Source of the DNA: an uncultured Paracoccaceae bacterium
GTDB taxonomy: Bacteria > Pseudomonadota > Alphaproteobacteria > Rhodobacterales > Rhodobacteraceae
DNA length: 64,000 nt
NCBI GenBank assembly: GCA_947488175.1
Contig: CANKYO010000001.1
Coordinates: 496,001-560,000, forward strand
Direction of reading: 5' to 3'
The translations under genes and the position numbers were made by a program. The notes under the pieces are model-generated. The model saw only the letters and a program-made list of their open reading frames with translations, ran no database searches and was not told the origin of the DNA. This document shows, in pieces, positions 34,756 to 44,642 of this stretch. Position 1 is the first letter of the stretch, and every line of letters begins with the position of its first letter.

Positions 34756-35913
34756 ATGACCATTGTCCCGGTCACCAGCGCAGACCTTGACGCCGCAGAA
34801 GTCAGCTGGTTTTCCGCCCTATGTTCAGACGATTATCAATTCCTTGGCGTCCCTGACGGCGACCTGCGCTCAAGCTGGGAACATTGCCGCGACATCGCGC
34901 TCACTGCTGAAGAACAGGGTTTCCGCAACATCCTCGCCCCCTCGTCCTATCAGGTCGGACAGGACACGTTATCCTTCGTCGCCGGCATGGCCCCGCTGAC
35001 GACTAAAATGAACTTCCTCGCCGCCATCCGTTGCGGCGAAGTCCAGCCCATCATGCTCGCCCGCACCATCGCCACGCTCGACCATATGCTCAAGGGGCGG
35101 CTGACTCTTAACGTAATCAGCAGCGATTTCCCGGGCGAGGTTGCCGAAAGCGCCTATCGCTACAAGCGCTCCCACGAAGTCGTCGAAATCCTGCGCAAAT
35201 GCTGGACGCAGGACGAGGTCAGCTATGAAGGCGAGATCTACCAGATATCCAAACTCACCACTGACCCTGCTAAACCCTACCAGCAAAATGGCGGACCACT
35301 CCTCTATTTCGGCGGCTATTCACCCGCTGCGCTCGAACTCTGCGGTGCGCAATGCGACGTCTACCTGATGTGGCCCGAAACCACTGACATGCTGGAACAG
35401 CGCATGAAGGACGTGAATGAACGGGCGGCTGCGCATAACCGCACGCTGGATTACGGTCTGCGCGTCCACATGATCGTGCGCGACACCGAACAAGAAGCCA
35501 AAGAATACGCCGACTACATCGCGTCCAAACTGGACGACGAATACGGCAAACTGATCCGCGACCGCGCCCATGACAGCATATCGCTTGGCGTCTCGCATCA
35601 GGCTCGCGCACGGGAACTAGCCGACAAATACGGATACACCGAACCCGGCCTCTGGACCGGCGTCGGCCGCGCCCGCTCCGGCTGCGGGGCGGCCCTTGTC
35701 GGCTCAACGGATCAGATACTCAGCAAAATCGAGGCCTATCAAAAGATGGGCATCCGTGCTTTCATCTTCTCGGGCTACCCGCATATCGACGAGGCCAAGC
35801 ATTTTGGCAAACGCGTCATGCCCCACTTAAAAACTTGCTCGCTCCCCCACGAATACGGGCGCGTGCCATCCGAAACACCAGCCACGCCGCTTGGCACAGG
35901 ACCCCGCCGCTAA
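34756..35913 (+). CDS. LLM-class FMNH2-dependent monooxygenase, sulfoquinovose-monooxygenase-like
   Basis: 385 residues of the SsuD/bacterial-luciferase fold. VSWFSALCSDDYQFLGVPDGDLRSSWEHCRDI is closely reminiscent, as I recall it, of the sulfoquinovose monooxygenases (SmoC) of alphaproteobacteria; SsuD proper differs there. Later segments RLTLNVISSDFPGE and FGGYSPAALE are typical of the flavin- and sulfonate-binding part. The enzyme would cleave the C-S bond of sulfoquinovose with FMNH2 and O2 to give 6-oxo-glucose and sulfite. It overlaps the aldo/keto reductase gene by one base, and a flavin reductase follows, the partners the reaction requires. Confidence 0.65.
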   Translation: MTIVPVTSADLDAAEVSWFSALCSDDYQFLGVPDGDLRSSWEHCRDIALTAEEQGFRNILAPSSYQVGQDTLSFVAGMAPLTTKMNFLAAIRCGEVQPIMLARTIATLDHMLKGRLTLNVISSDFPGEVAESAYRYKRSHEVVEILRKCWTQDEVSYEGEIYQISKLTTDPAKPYQQNGGPLLYFGGYSPAALELCGAQCDVYLMWPETTDMLEQRMKDVNERAAAHNRTLDYGLRVHMIVRDTEQEAKEYADYIASKLDDEYGKLIRDRAHDSISLGVSHQARARELADKYGYTEPGLWTGVGRARSGCGAALVGSTDQILSKIEAYQKMGIRAFIFSGYPHIDEAKHFGKRVMPHLKTCSLPHEYGRVPSETPATPLGTGPRR

Positions 35914-36809
35914 TGGACCGCATCCAGATCACCGACGACCTTTCCTTCAGCCGCATCATCTATGGCATGTGGCGCTTAGGCGATGACAGCGACACCTCGC
36001 CCGCTCATGTACAGGCCAAGATTGAGGCATGCCTCGAACAGGGCATCACCACCATGGATCAGGCCGACATCTATGGCGGTTATGAGGCAGAGGAAGTGCT
36101 GGGCAACGCTCTGAAAGCCGCGCCTGCGCTCAAGGATCAGATCGAGATCGTGACCAAATGCGATATCGTGGCACCCATGGGCCGCTACAGCGACGCCCGG
36201 GTGAAATACTATGACACCAGCCGCGACCACATCCTCGCTTCCGTCGATCATTCCCTGCGGCTGATGAATATCGACAAGATCGACACCCTGCTGATCCACC
36301 GCCCCGACCCGATGATGGACCACCATGAAACGGGCGCCACACTGGATGAGGTCGTCGCCTCCGGCAAGGTCCGTTCCGTCGGTGTCTCGAATTTCAAACT
36401 GCACGACTGGCTGCTCCTGCAGTCGGCGATGAAGACCAAGCTCATCACTAACCAGATCGAACTGTCGCTCAGCGCCCATCAGGGCTTTACCAACGGTGAT
36501 GTCGCCTATCTGCAGCAACGCAGTATCCCCATCATGGCGTGGTCGCCACTGGGTGGCGGCACGCTGGTCTCCGGCGAGGGCAATGCGGAACTGCGCACGG
36601 CCATGACCAAGGTAGCGCAGGCCAATGATACCGATATCGGCGCTGTTGCCGTCGCCTGGCTGCTCGCACATCCAGCCAATATCATGCCCGTTATGGGCAC
36701 CAACAATCTGAACCGGATCAAAGTATTATCGGACGCATTGAAGGTTGGGATGGACCGGCAAGCCTGGTTCGAACTCTACACAGCCGCCCTCGGGCAAGAG
36801 GTGCCATGA
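35913..36809 (+). CDS. Aldo/keto reductase, 6-oxo-glucose-reductase-like
   Basis: 298 residues, AKR fold. Catalytic tetrad visible: Asp and Tyr in DQADIYGGYEAEEVLG, Lys in IVTKCDI and His in LLIHRPDP. Sequence is of the YdhF-type branch that includes SmoB, which reduces 6-oxo-glucose to glucose with NAD(P)H. The start codon shares a base with the stop of the monooxygenase gene. A general aldehyde reductase cannot be excluded, but the operon context argues for the desulfonation pathway. Confidence 0.72.
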   Translation: MDRIQITDDLSFSRIIYGMWRLGDDSDTSPAHVQAKIEACLEQGITTMDQADIYGGYEAEEVLGNALKAAPALKDQIEIVTKCDIVAPMGRYSDARVKYYDTSRDHILASVDHSLRLMNIDKIDTLLIHRPDPMMDHHETGATLDEVVASGKVRSVGVSNFKLHDWLLLQSAMKTKLITNQIELSLSAHQGFTNGDVAYLQQRSIPIMAWSPLGGGTLVSGEGNAELRTAMTKVAQANDTDIGAVAVAWLLAHPANIMPVMGTNNLNRIKVLSDALKVGMDRQAWFELYTAALGQEVP

Positions 36810-37312
36810 TGGACGCAGGGACCATAGCAACCTTCGACCCCAGCACGGATGCGGACAGCTTTCGCGGCGCGCTCGGCACATTTGTGACCGGTGTGACAGT
36901 GGTGACAACCGACAGCCTGGAAGGTCCCGTTGCCATCGTCGCCAACAGCTTCGCGTCCGTCTCGCTCGACCCACCTCTTGTTCTCTGGTCCCCGGCAAAG
37001 TCATCCAAAAGGTTCGAGCACTTTGCCGGCTCTCGCCGCTTTGCAATTCATGTGCTCAGTGCAGACCAGCGTGACATTTGCGCAGCCATCATTAAGTCCA
37101 AAACGGCAATCAAGGATGTACCGACACATCTGTCCCACTGTGGCATGCCAATTATCGAGGGGGCGCTTGCCACCTTCGAATGCAACCTCGAAACAACGCA
37201 TGATGCCGGCGATCATGTGATCGTCGTCGGTCGCGTGACCAAGGCCCACCACAGTGGTGGCGCTCCCCTCGTTTTCCATGCCGGCAAGTACGGAGCGTTC
37301 AAGGAAAGCTAG
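36806..37312 (+). CDS. Flavin reductase (FMN reductase of a two-component monooxygenase)
   Basis: 168 residues of the flavin reductase-like (HpaC/NADH:FMN oxidoreductase) family: FRGALGTFVTGVTVVTT, VANSFASVSLDPPLVLWSPAKSSKRFEHF and the C-terminal HHSGGAPLVFHAGKYGAF. Provides FMNH2 to the monooxygenase two genes upstream. ATGATG start overlapping the AKR stop by four bases; either ATG may be used. Completes the three-gene set monooxygenase, AKR, flavin reductase. Confidence 0.82.
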   Translation: MMDAGTIATFDPSTDADSFRGALGTFVTGVTVVTTDSLEGPVAIVANSFASVSLDPPLVLWSPAKSSKRFEHFAGSRRFAIHVLSADQRDICAAIIKSKTAIKDVPTHLSHCGMPIIEGALATFECNLETTHDAGDHVIVVGRVTKAHHSGGAPLVFHAGKYGAFKES

Positions 37313-37482
37313 GTGCCGAACGGCCACTCGACCGGAAACTGGTGCAAACACTCAATTTGAGGTATGGTGCTTGCAGGTTCGGCAACGATTTCGCCGGTGT
37401 CCTGTCATTGAGCGACCGCCTTTGGGCAAGATTTATCCGTCCTTTTCAAGGCGTAACGCATTGGAACGGAAAGGGATTATTG

Positions 37483-38442
37483 ATGCTTGACGCACGTCAA
37501 GGTTGCAATCATGCAGCAGCAAAGCCATGGACCAATATCACATTTGACGTAAAATCCGGTAAGGATACGCCTTTTGGGAACCTGGTTTGGTGTCCGGATT
37601 GTCATCGCGGGTTTACAACCCGCATGCCCACTGACGCCGAGATCGCGCAACACTACGACCTGGAAAGCTATTACACGCAAGGCAACAGCTCGCATATGCC
37701 GGATGTCAAACCAACATTGGCAGACCGCATTTTGACCAAGCTGGCCTGGACGTTTGATGATCCCCCGGCACCGCTACCAGACACGATAGCGGAAAAATGT
37801 CCCAATAAAGGGCGACTCCTTGACATCGGCTGCGGCAAGGGCGCCCTGATGGCCGATGCCAAAGCCCGCGGCTTTGAGGTTGCGGGGGTAGAGCCTGATC
37901 CTGCCGCGCGTCAGGCCGCAGCCAAGGACGGGATGATCGCGAGCGATGGGACTGCCGAGCATCTACCGCCCGAAATCACAGGCGAGACCTTCGATGTCGT
38001 CACAACTACCCATGTTCTCGAACACTGTATTTCGCCACGCAAGGCATTGGAAAATGCACGCAAATGCCTGCGGCGGGACGGTACGCTCTATTGCGAGGTG
38101 CCGAACTGTGGCGCGCTGTATTTCCAGCGAAACGTGCAGATTTCCGAGATGCTTGATGTGCCACGGCATCTTCACTTCTTTACCAAAGACTCTCTTCAAA
38201 TGCTCTGCGATGCGGTTGGCCTGAAAATTACTGACTGGCGCTATCACGGATACACCCGGCATTACAAAGCGGCGTGGCGGGCGTGGGAAAACAGCATCCA
38301 CCAGCGGATCAAAGCGCGCGGCGAAACGCCTGAAGGACCAAATCGCAGCTTTGCCCGGTCACTCAAATTGATCCTTGATACGGCGAAGGCGGCGCCGGAC
38401 AAGAAATTCGATTGCATTGGCTTCTTTGCGACGCCTGCCTAA
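37483..38442 (+). CDS. SAM-dependent methyltransferase with N-terminal zinc-finger-like region
   Basis: 319 residues: N-terminal part with the CPDCHRGF pair (and an upstream Cys) that looks like the remnant of a zinc ribbon, then a class I methyltransferase domain (LLDIGCGKGALMADAKARGFEVAGVEPD; VTTTHVLEHCISPRKALENA). Start at 37483 has GGAAAGGG upstream. Such proteins in neighbouring families methylate sugars or small molecules in polysaccharide or secondary metabolism. The substrate cannot be read, and the link to the desulfonation genes upstream is only proximity. Confidence 0.75.
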   Translation: MLDARQGCNHAAAKPWTNITFDVKSGKDTPFGNLVWCPDCHRGFTTRMPTDAEIAQHYDLESYYTQGNSSHMPDVKPTLADRILTKLAWTFDDPPAPLPDTIAEKCPNKGRLLDIGCGKGALMADAKARGFEVAGVEPDPAARQAAAKDGMIASDGTAEHLPPEITGETFDVVTTTHVLEHCISPRKALENARKCLRRDGTLYCEVPNCGALYFQRNVQISEMLDVPRHLHFFTKDSLQMLCDAVGLKITDWRYHGYTRHYKAAWRAWENSIHQRIKARGETPEGPNRSFARSLKLILDTAKAAPDKKFDCIGFFATPA

Positions 38443-38454
38443 GTGGACATAGGC

Positions 38455-39657
38455 TCAGCCTGACCTGATCAGCACACCAAGGTCAGCAACATTGGTGCCT
38501 GTTGCGCCGGTGATGAGCAGATCGTCGGCCATTTTCAGCGCCTGGTAGCTGTCATTGTTGTTCAGGAACGCCTCAACATCGCCGCCAGCCTTGGCAATTC
38601 GTTGCAACGTACCTTGATCGACGATGCCACCTGCCGCATCGGTCGGACCATCGCGCCCATCGCTGCCCCCTTGCAGGCACGTCCATTTTGTCCACCCACG
38701 AAGCGAGGCCTCAATCGCAATGCGCAATGCCAGTTCCTGATTGCGACCGCCCTGCCCCGTCCCTTTCAAGACCACCGTGGTTTCACCGCCCCAAAGGGTC
38801 GTGCCAAGACCGGCCTGATCACAAATGAACGCCGCTGCATCTGCGACGTCGCCTTCAACCGGTGCTGGGATGACAAAGGCACCTCTGGTCGCAGCCGCCA
38901 TCGCCGCCACGCTTTGACTATTCGATCCGACAAGGATGTTTCGCGAAGATGGCAACACTGCTGGTGCCGGCGCGCCCATCAGATGGTCTCGCACAGATTG
39001 CGGCACGCGATCCCATAGTCCGGCCTGATGCAGCAGCGCCATGGCATCGGCAGCCGTCCCAAGAGGGGCAACCGTCGGCCCGCTTGCGATGGCGGACAGG
39101 TCGTCACCTACAACATCGGACAGGACTAGCGCCGTCACCGTATGCGGTGCAGCGAGGCTCAAAAACCCGCCGCCCTTAAGGTCGGACAGCTGTTGCCTGA
39201 TCAAATTCATCCGATCAATCGCAAGCCCGGAACCCAGCAGCAATTCATTAACCGAGGCTTTGTCAGCAAGGGTAAGTTGCCCTGCCGGGGCAGGTAGAAG
39301 CGCTGACCCTCCGCCCGAGATTAAGGCCAGCACGGGTCCACCAGCAGATCGTAGTGCGGCAATAACGGCACGCGCGGCAAGTGTTCCGTTTTCATCGGGT
39401 ATGGGATGACCAGCCGCATAGACATCGGCGCCCTTCAACGCCTTTGCGTTTTCATAGTTAGTGACCACGATCGTATTGGTCTTTGGGAAACGCTCCAATG
39501 CAGCCTGAGCCATAAGGCGCGCCGCCTTGCCCACCGCAATGATAGTCGCTGGCGCCTCCAAATCTCCGATTGCGCTGGCTACAGCTGCGTATGGATCGGC
39601 CGCTTTCACCCCGGCATCAAAGATGCGCAGCGCGCGCGCTCTGGGTCTGTTCATCAA
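38455..39657 (-). CDS. Glycerate 2-kinase (TtuD/GckA, DUF4147 family)
   Basis: 400 residues with the MOFRL-type glycerate kinase pattern: AVGKAARLMAQAALERFP near residue 40, LISGGGSALLPAPAG, and a C-terminal LQGGSDGRDGPTDAAGGIVD. Often annotated as hydroxypyruvate reductase, but proven members are glycerate 2-kinases giving 2-phosphoglycerate. It converts glycerate from glyoxylate, tartronate or C3-sulfonate/sugar breakdown. Its start lies 41 bases inside the end of the membrane-protein gene on the same strand, so it is translated from within that message. Confidence 0.85.
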   Translation of the reverse strand: MMNRPRARALRIFDAGVKAADPYAAVASAIGDLEAPATIIAVGKAARLMAQAALERFPKTNTIVVTNYENAKALKGADVYAAGHPIPDENGTLAARAVIAALRSAGGPVLALISGGGSALLPAPAGQLTLADKASVNELLLGSGLAIDRMNLIRQQLSDLKGGGFLSLAAPHTVTALVLSDVVGDDLSAIASGPTVAPLGTAADAMALLHQAGLWDRVPQSVRDHLMGAPAPAVLPSSRNILVGSNSQSVAAMAAATRGAFVIPAPVEGDVADAAAFICDQAGLGTTLWGGETTVVLKGTGQGGRNQELALRIAIEASLRGWTKWTCLQGGSDGRDGPTDAAGGIVDQGTLQRIAKAGGDVEAFLNNNDSYQALKMADDLLITGATGTNVADLGVLIRSG

Positions 39658-40876
39658 GCTTATCCTCCTCCCGCTCAGGGCGCCCCCTTCGCTCAGATAT
39701 CAGCGCAGCCATCCGCTGTACCACCTGCAACTCCACTTCGGCATTGGGTGACGTGCTCAGGGCTGGCATGGAAAGTGCAATCAGAACACGCGGTTGCACG
39801 CAGGCCAGCATGATATGCGTTGCGCTATATGTTTCAAAAAGGTGGGCGATATGGTCATCCGCCAACGCACCTAGACTTGGCGGGTCCATACGGCGCAAGA
39901 CGGGGGCAGCCTCAAAGATCGCCCGCAGTGTATCGTCCTGCAAACCGCGCACGTTCTCCTCTTTGATAATGACCGCCCCTTGCACAAGCGGGTGTGATTG
40001 CAGATCGTGCAGAAACGCTATCGGATCATCGGTTGACGCGGTCGCCATATGGCGTAGCAGCCCCCAGCTTTGCTCCTCAACCCGCAGAGTCCGGGCATCG
40101 TTAAAGATCGCCACGAGAAACATTGCCGTCATGATCGACGCAATGGTCAAAAGTGTGCCATCCCGACCCAATTCACCAAAAAAACCAATCATCGCACCGA
40201 CCCCAACCGAGGCCAGAACCATGACCACAAGGTTCATCAGCGTCGCCCGATGCCCAAGATGGGTGCGACCAAGTCCAATCGCCAGCCAGCACAGGATCAG
40301 AACGCTGAGCGCCGAGAACTGGATCGGTAGCCCGATATACAGCAACATGAAATCGCCAAAGGCCATGGGAATGAATAGGATCAGCGACCAGCCCAATCGC
40401 GTTACCATCGTGTTCTCGCTCAAGCCCAGTGATGCCCTGTCGCGGGTCAAGATCAACCATCCCGCCAGACAGAACGCGATCATCTGAAAAGTCAGAAGTG
40501 CGATTAGCCGCGGTGGATCAAGGCTCTCTGCGTACCAAAACGCGCTCAAACCAAAAACCACCGTCCCACCTGCCACAAAGGCTTTCACCAACGGGGGCGA
40601 GTGACGGCGCAACAACCCCTCAGTCAGCAGCAGTACGGCAAGCGGTATTAGCCCTGCAGCCAGCAATTCAAGAATACGAAAAACCGGTGCACCAGGCACG
40701 ATTTGCAGAATACGGCCTGCAAACAGCATCATCGTCACCCTGATGCCGAACAAAAACCGGCGGTTGATCGGATCCCACCCATCACGGCGGATCAGGACAT
40801 TTTGCAAGCTCAGAAGGCCCAGCAAGGCACCGCTGGATAAAAACAATTCGGTCAGCACCGTCGCCGCAGCGATCAT
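39617..40876 (-). CDS. Membrane protein of unknown function with cytosolic C-terminal domain
   Basis: 419 residues. About eight hydrophobic segments between residues 5 and 270, then a soluble C-terminus of about 140 residues (SWGLLRHMATASTDDPIAFLHDLQ; LVQGAVIIKEENVRG; YSATHIMLACVQPRVLIALSM) that resembles a small GAF-like alpha/beta fold without an attached kinase or cyclase. I do not recognise the family. Starts at an ATGA overlap with the upstream unknown gene, and its end overlaps the glycerate kinase gene. A 7TM sensor-like architecture without output is one reading. Confidence 0.6.
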   Translation of the reverse strand: MIAAATVLTELFLSSGALLGLLSLQNVLIRRDGWDPINRRFLFGIRVTMMLFAGRILQIVPGAPVFRILELLAAGLIPLAVLLLTEGLLRRHSPPLVKAFVAGGTVVFGLSAFWYAESLDPPRLIALLTFQMIAFCLAGWLILTRDRASLGLSENTMVTRLGWSLILFIPMAFGDFMLLYIGLPIQFSALSVLILCWLAIGLGRTHLGHRATLMNLVVMVLASVGVGAMIGFFGELGRDGTLLTIASIMTAMFLVAIFNDARTLRVEEQSWGLLRHMATASTDDPIAFLHDLQSHPLVQGAVIIKEENVRGLQDDTLRAIFEAAPVLRRMDPPSLGALADDHIAHLFETYSATHIMLACVQPRVLIALSMPALSTSPNAEVELQVVQRMAALISERRGRPEREEDKLDEQTQSARAAHL

Positions 40877-41826
40877 TTGCCCTGAACCTTCCAAGGTCTC
40901 AAAACAGAAAACTGGGTCCGGCTGTCGGCCCAGTAAATGACCGGTAGGATAAATCTGCGCAACGCAACCAGACTGCCGGCAACCAGCAGACCAAAAATGG
41001 CGGATTTTGGCACCTCGCGCGCCAAATATGTCCGCATCGCTGACAGGTCCATCTGGCCCAGCTGGATCACATCATCGCCGCGCTCATAATCCAACTGCTC
41101 AGCGCAAAATGTGTTGTAGTGATCGTCGCGATGCTTTGGGGCCTCTTCCCAAGTCTTCTTCAGATCATCGGACCCGCCGGTATAGGCATTGGTGATGACA
41201 AACCTGTCCTCGTCGAAGCCTGCATCATCGCCGACGCCAAACACCTCGCGATGATCGTCCAGTATGTGGCGCGCCAGCAAAAGATGGTTCAGCGTCCGCC
41301 TCCCGCCTTGCGGCTTGGGCCAAACACTCGAAAACATCTCTGACACCATACCGACAACCGAAGGGACCTGCGTGACATTCGAAACCCAGACAGGCCGAAA
41401 CTGGCGTCGGAAAAAGATCAGAAAACAGGTCAGTCCATAAAGTACCCATGACAGGTTCTTGGACCTTTCGTCGGGGTCGACCATGACCAGACCCAGATGC
41501 AGAACTTCGGTCGGTTGCGGGGCCGTTTCCAAGGTCATCACCGCCAGTGCATTAAACGCAATCGGCGTACCGTCACGTCTGAAAACGAGTGTGAAGATCA
41601 CGTCCTCCAGACGCGACCTATCACCGGAAAACACACCGTAAGTCAGGCTGCCTGCGTCCAATGTACGTCCGGCAATTCTGCGCAAGTCACCTGACAGTGC
41701 CGCAATCTCAGCTGGGTCCATCCATGCACCGGGCCGCTCAACAATCCGTACGACATAGTCGGATCCCGACCGCAAGGTCACGTCCATATGCTTGCGGCCG
41801 AGTGTTTTGATGACCGTGCCGATCAC
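40873..41826 (-). CDS. Unknown protein with acyltransferase-like segment
   Basis: 317 residues, unrecognised. The middle part (LHLGLVMVDPDERSKNLSWVLYGLTCFLIFF) has the feel of a GNAT acetyl-CoA motif followed by a hydrophobic stretch, and the C-terminal ~45 residues contain a hydrophobic segment (IFGLLVAGSLVALRRFILPVIYW), so it may be membrane bound. Translationally coupled to the membrane protein gene. The two could modify and sense something together, but there is no firm evidence. Confidence 0.6.
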   Translation of the reverse strand: MIGTVIKTLGRKHMDVTLRSGSDYVVRIVERPGAWMDPAEIAALSGDLRRIAGRTLDAGSLTYGVFSGDRSRLEDVIFTLVFRRDGTPIAFNALAVMTLETAPQPTEVLHLGLVMVDPDERSKNLSWVLYGLTCFLIFFRRQFRPVWVSNVTQVPSVVGMVSEMFSSVWPKPQGGRRTLNHLLLARHILDDHREVFGVGDDAGFDEDRFVITNAYTGGSDDLKKTWEEAPKHRDDHYNTFCAEQLDYERGDDVIQLGQMDLSAMRTYLAREVPKSAIFGLLVAGSLVALRRFILPVIYWADSRTQFSVLRPWKVQGK

Positions 41827-41901
41827 TGCGCAATCCCTGTCCCTTTGAAGGGAAGGTTAGGCAGCGGGCGCGAAAGGCACAAGGTCAGGTTTTCCGGGGC
41901 C

Positions 41902-43206
41902 TTACAGGTAGCGGTTCACCAGATTTTCCAGCCGCTCCTGACGGCCGGAGCGCGGCTCTGGATTGATGTTGTCGCGGATGACGCAATCATAACACTGATC
42001 CAGCGTCGCTTGCGTCAGCAGCCCCTGCGCATCCGGCGTATCCCAGCCAGCATAGCGTTCGGCGCGCGCCGCCTCGAGCTTGCCATCTTCCAGCATCGCG
42101 GCGGCGGCTTTCAACCCCGCGGCACAGGCATCCATCCCGCCAACGTGCGCGAGGACCAGGTCTTCTGGATCAAGGCTTTGCCGCCGTAACTTCGCGTCGA
42201 AATTCGTGCCGCCGGTGGTAAAGCCACCCGCGCGCAGCACCTCGTAATAGGCCAGCGCCATCTCTGGCACATTGTTCGGGAACTGATCGGTGTCCCAGCC
42301 GGACTGGTAATCATTCCGGTTCATGTCGATAGACCCGAAAATCCCCAACTCGCGGGCCAGCGCCAGTTCATGCTCAAACGAATGACCCGCCAAAATGGCA
42401 TGGCCCTGTTCGATATTCACCTTCACCTCACCCTCAAGGCCGAATTCCTTCAGGAACCCATACACCGTCGCCACGTCGTAATCATACTGATGCTTCGTCG
42501 GCTCTTGCGGCTTGGGCTCGATCAGGATCGCGCCTTTGAAGCCCATTTTGTGCTTGTAATCGACCACCATCTGCAACATCCGCCCCGCTTGCTGGCGTTC
42601 GCGGCCCATGTCGGTGTTGAGCAAAGTCTCATAGCCCTCGCGCCCACCCCAGAGGACGTAATTCTCGCCGCCCAGCGTGATTGTCGCATCCATGCAGGTC
42701 TTGATCGTGGCGGCGGCATAGGCAAATACATCCGGGTCAGGGTTGGTCGCAGCCCCCGCCATGAACCGCCGGTGCGAGAAAAGATTGGCCGTGCCCCACA
42801 GCAGTTTGACCCCGGTCGCATCCATCTTTTCTGCAAAATAATCAACGATCTCTTCAAGGTTCTTCGTGCTCTCGGCAAACGTCGCCCCCTCAGGCCGCAC
42901 ATCCGCATCGTGAAAACAGAAATAGGGCACGCCGAGGATTTGGAACATCTCGAACGCCATATCGGCCTTCAGCTTGGCCGCCTCCATCGTGTCGCTGAAC
43001 CAAGGCCGTTCAAAGGTCTGCCCACCAAAGGGATCGCCACCGGGCCACGCAAAGGAATGCCAGTAAGCGCAGGCAAAGCGCAGATGGTCCTTCATCGGCT
43101 TGCCCATCACGACCTCATCGGGATCGTAATGGCGAAAGGCAAAATCATTGTCACTGTCCGGCCCTTCATAGGTGACCGCCGGAATACCCTTGAAGAAATC
43201 GGTCAT
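41902..43206 (-). CDS. xylA: Xylose isomerase
   Basis: 434-residue class II xylose isomerase: [30 protein letters not shown], the metal-ligand segment [19 protein letters not shown], and [19 protein letters not shown]. Interconverts D-xylose and D-xylulose. The last gene of the operon xylF, H, G, B, A; its ATG overlaps the xylB stop. No strong terminator follows. Confidence 0.95.
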   Translation of the reverse strand: MTDFFKGIPAVTYEGPDSDNDFAFRHYDPDEVVMGKPMKDHLRFACAYWHSFAWPGGDPFGGQTFERPWFSDTMEAAKLKADMAFEMFQILGVPYFCFHDADVRPEGATFAESTKNLEEIVDYFAEKMDATGVKLLWGTANLFSHRRFMAGAATNPDPDVFAYAAATIKTCMDATITLGGENYVLWGGREGYETLLNTDMGRERQQAGRMLQMVVDYKHKMGFKGAILIEPKPQEPTKHQYDYDVATVYGFLKEFGLEGEVKVNIEQGHAILAGHSFEHELALARELGIFGSIDMNRNDYQSGWDTDQFPNNVPEMALAYYEVLRAGGFTTGGTNFDAKLRRQSLDPEDLVLAHVGGMDACAAGLKAAAAMLEDGKLEAARAERYAGWDTPDAQGLLTQATLDQCYDCVIRDNINPEPRSGRQERLENLVNRYL

Positions 43207-44642
43207 GTCAGTCCTTTCAATGCGTGATAACTCGCGCGATAGCGCGCATGCGCTGCGGCAAAATCATCCGTCAGCGCGGTGTCGGGCTCAATCACCCGCG
43301 CAATCATGGGCACCGTGGCAATCTCCACCCCCGCCCCGGTGGTGGCCATCATGCCCAGGCGGGCCGCGCCAAATGCACCACCAAAATCGCCGTCGGCGGG
43401 CAATTCGATAGGTAGGTTGAGCGAGGTCGCAATCGCCTTGACCCAGTAATCGGATTTCGACCCGCCACCAACCGCAATCAACCGCTCGATCCGAGTGCCC
43501 GTGGCCAACAGTGCGTTATAGCAATCGCGAAACGCATGCGTCACACCCTCCAGCACCGCCCGTGTCAGCGCGGCACGGTCCGTCGCATGGTCCAGGTGCA
43601 GGAATGACCCACGTATAGACGCATCATTATGCGGCGTCCGTTCTCCCCCCAGATAGGGCAGGAACAACACGCGCCCCGGTGCCTGCAGCGCCCCAAGATC
43701 ACCGGTCAGCCGCGCCGCCGGCGCTCCGGCCACACCGGCAAACCAGTTCAGCGCATCTGTCGCGGCAAGGATCACCCCCATCTGATGCCACATATCCGGC
43801 AGGGCGTGGCAGAACGTGTGCACCGCCGTCCCGGCATCCGGTTGATAGGCGTCGCTGGCCGCAAACAGCACGCCGGACGTGCCCAGCGACACAAACGCGT
43901 CGCCCGCTGTCACCACGCCAACACCCACAGCGCTGGCAGCATTGTCACCGCCGCCACCTGCGACAACAACACCCTTCGGCAAACCCCAGCGGCTGGCCAA
44001 TTCATCCCGGAGCTGCCCGGACACCTCAGACCCTTCGACCAGCCGGGGCATCTGCGCGCGCGTCATGCCTGTCGACGCCAACAGATCATCCGACCAATCA
44101 CGCTTGCCCACATCCAGCCAGCTTGTGCCAGCCGCATCCGACATCTCGGCCACAGCCTCGCCCGTCAGCCATAGGCGCAGATAATCCTTGGGCAGCAACA
44201 CGCGGGCGATGCGTGCAAAAATCTCCGGCTCATACTGGGTCACCCAGACCAGCTTAGGCGCTGTAAATCCGGGGAAGACAATATTGCCGGTCAATGCGCG
44301 AAAGCGCGGATCGGCATCCAGTTCAGCGGCCTCCGCCGCCGACCGCGTATCATTCCACAGAATACAGGGGCGCAGCACTTCATCATCGGCATCCAGCAAG
44401 GTCGCACCATGCATCTGCCCTGACAAACCGATACCGCGCACGCCATCCAGGGAAATCTGCGCCGCCAGTTCACGCATCGCGGCATCAGCGGCGTCCAGCC
44501 AGGTTGCCGGTGCCTGCTCTGACCATCCCGGCGCAGGGCGGACCGCCTCCAGCGGCGCTGTCGCCTCTGCCAGAATTGTCTGGGCGTCATCAATCAATAC
44601 GGCCTTGAGCCCCGAGGTCCCCAGATCAAGGCCGATATACAT
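43203..44642 (-). CDS. xylB: Xylulokinase
   Basis: 479-residue FGGY kinase: [23 protein letters not shown], and [14 protein letters not shown] with the ATP loop; [16 protein letters not shown] near the C-terminus. Phosphorylates D-xylulose to the 5-phosphate. ATGA overlaps at both ends link it to the transporter ATPase gene and to xylA. Confidence 0.92.
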   Translation of the reverse strand: MYIGLDLGTSGLKAVLIDDAQTILAEATAPLEAVRPAPGWSEQAPATWLDAADAAMRELAAQISLDGVRGIGLSGQMHGATLLDADDEVLRPCILWNDTRSAAEAAELDADPRFRALTGNIVFPGFTAPKLVWVTQYEPEIFARIARVLLPKDYLRLWLTGEAVAEMSDAAGTSWLDVGKRDWSDDLLASTGMTRAQMPRLVEGSEVSGQLRDELASRWGLPKGVVVAGGGGDNAASAVGVGVVTAGDAFVSLGTSGVLFAASDAYQPDAGTAVHTFCHALPDMWHQMGVILAATDALNWFAGVAGAPAARLTGDLGALQAPGRVLFLPYLGGERTPHNDASIRGSFLHLDHATDRAALTRAVLEGVTHAFRDCYNALLATGTRIERLIAVGGGSKSDYWVKAIATSLNLPIELPADGDFGGAFGAARLGMMATTGAGVEIATVPMIARVIEPDTALTDDFAAAHARYRASYHALKGLT

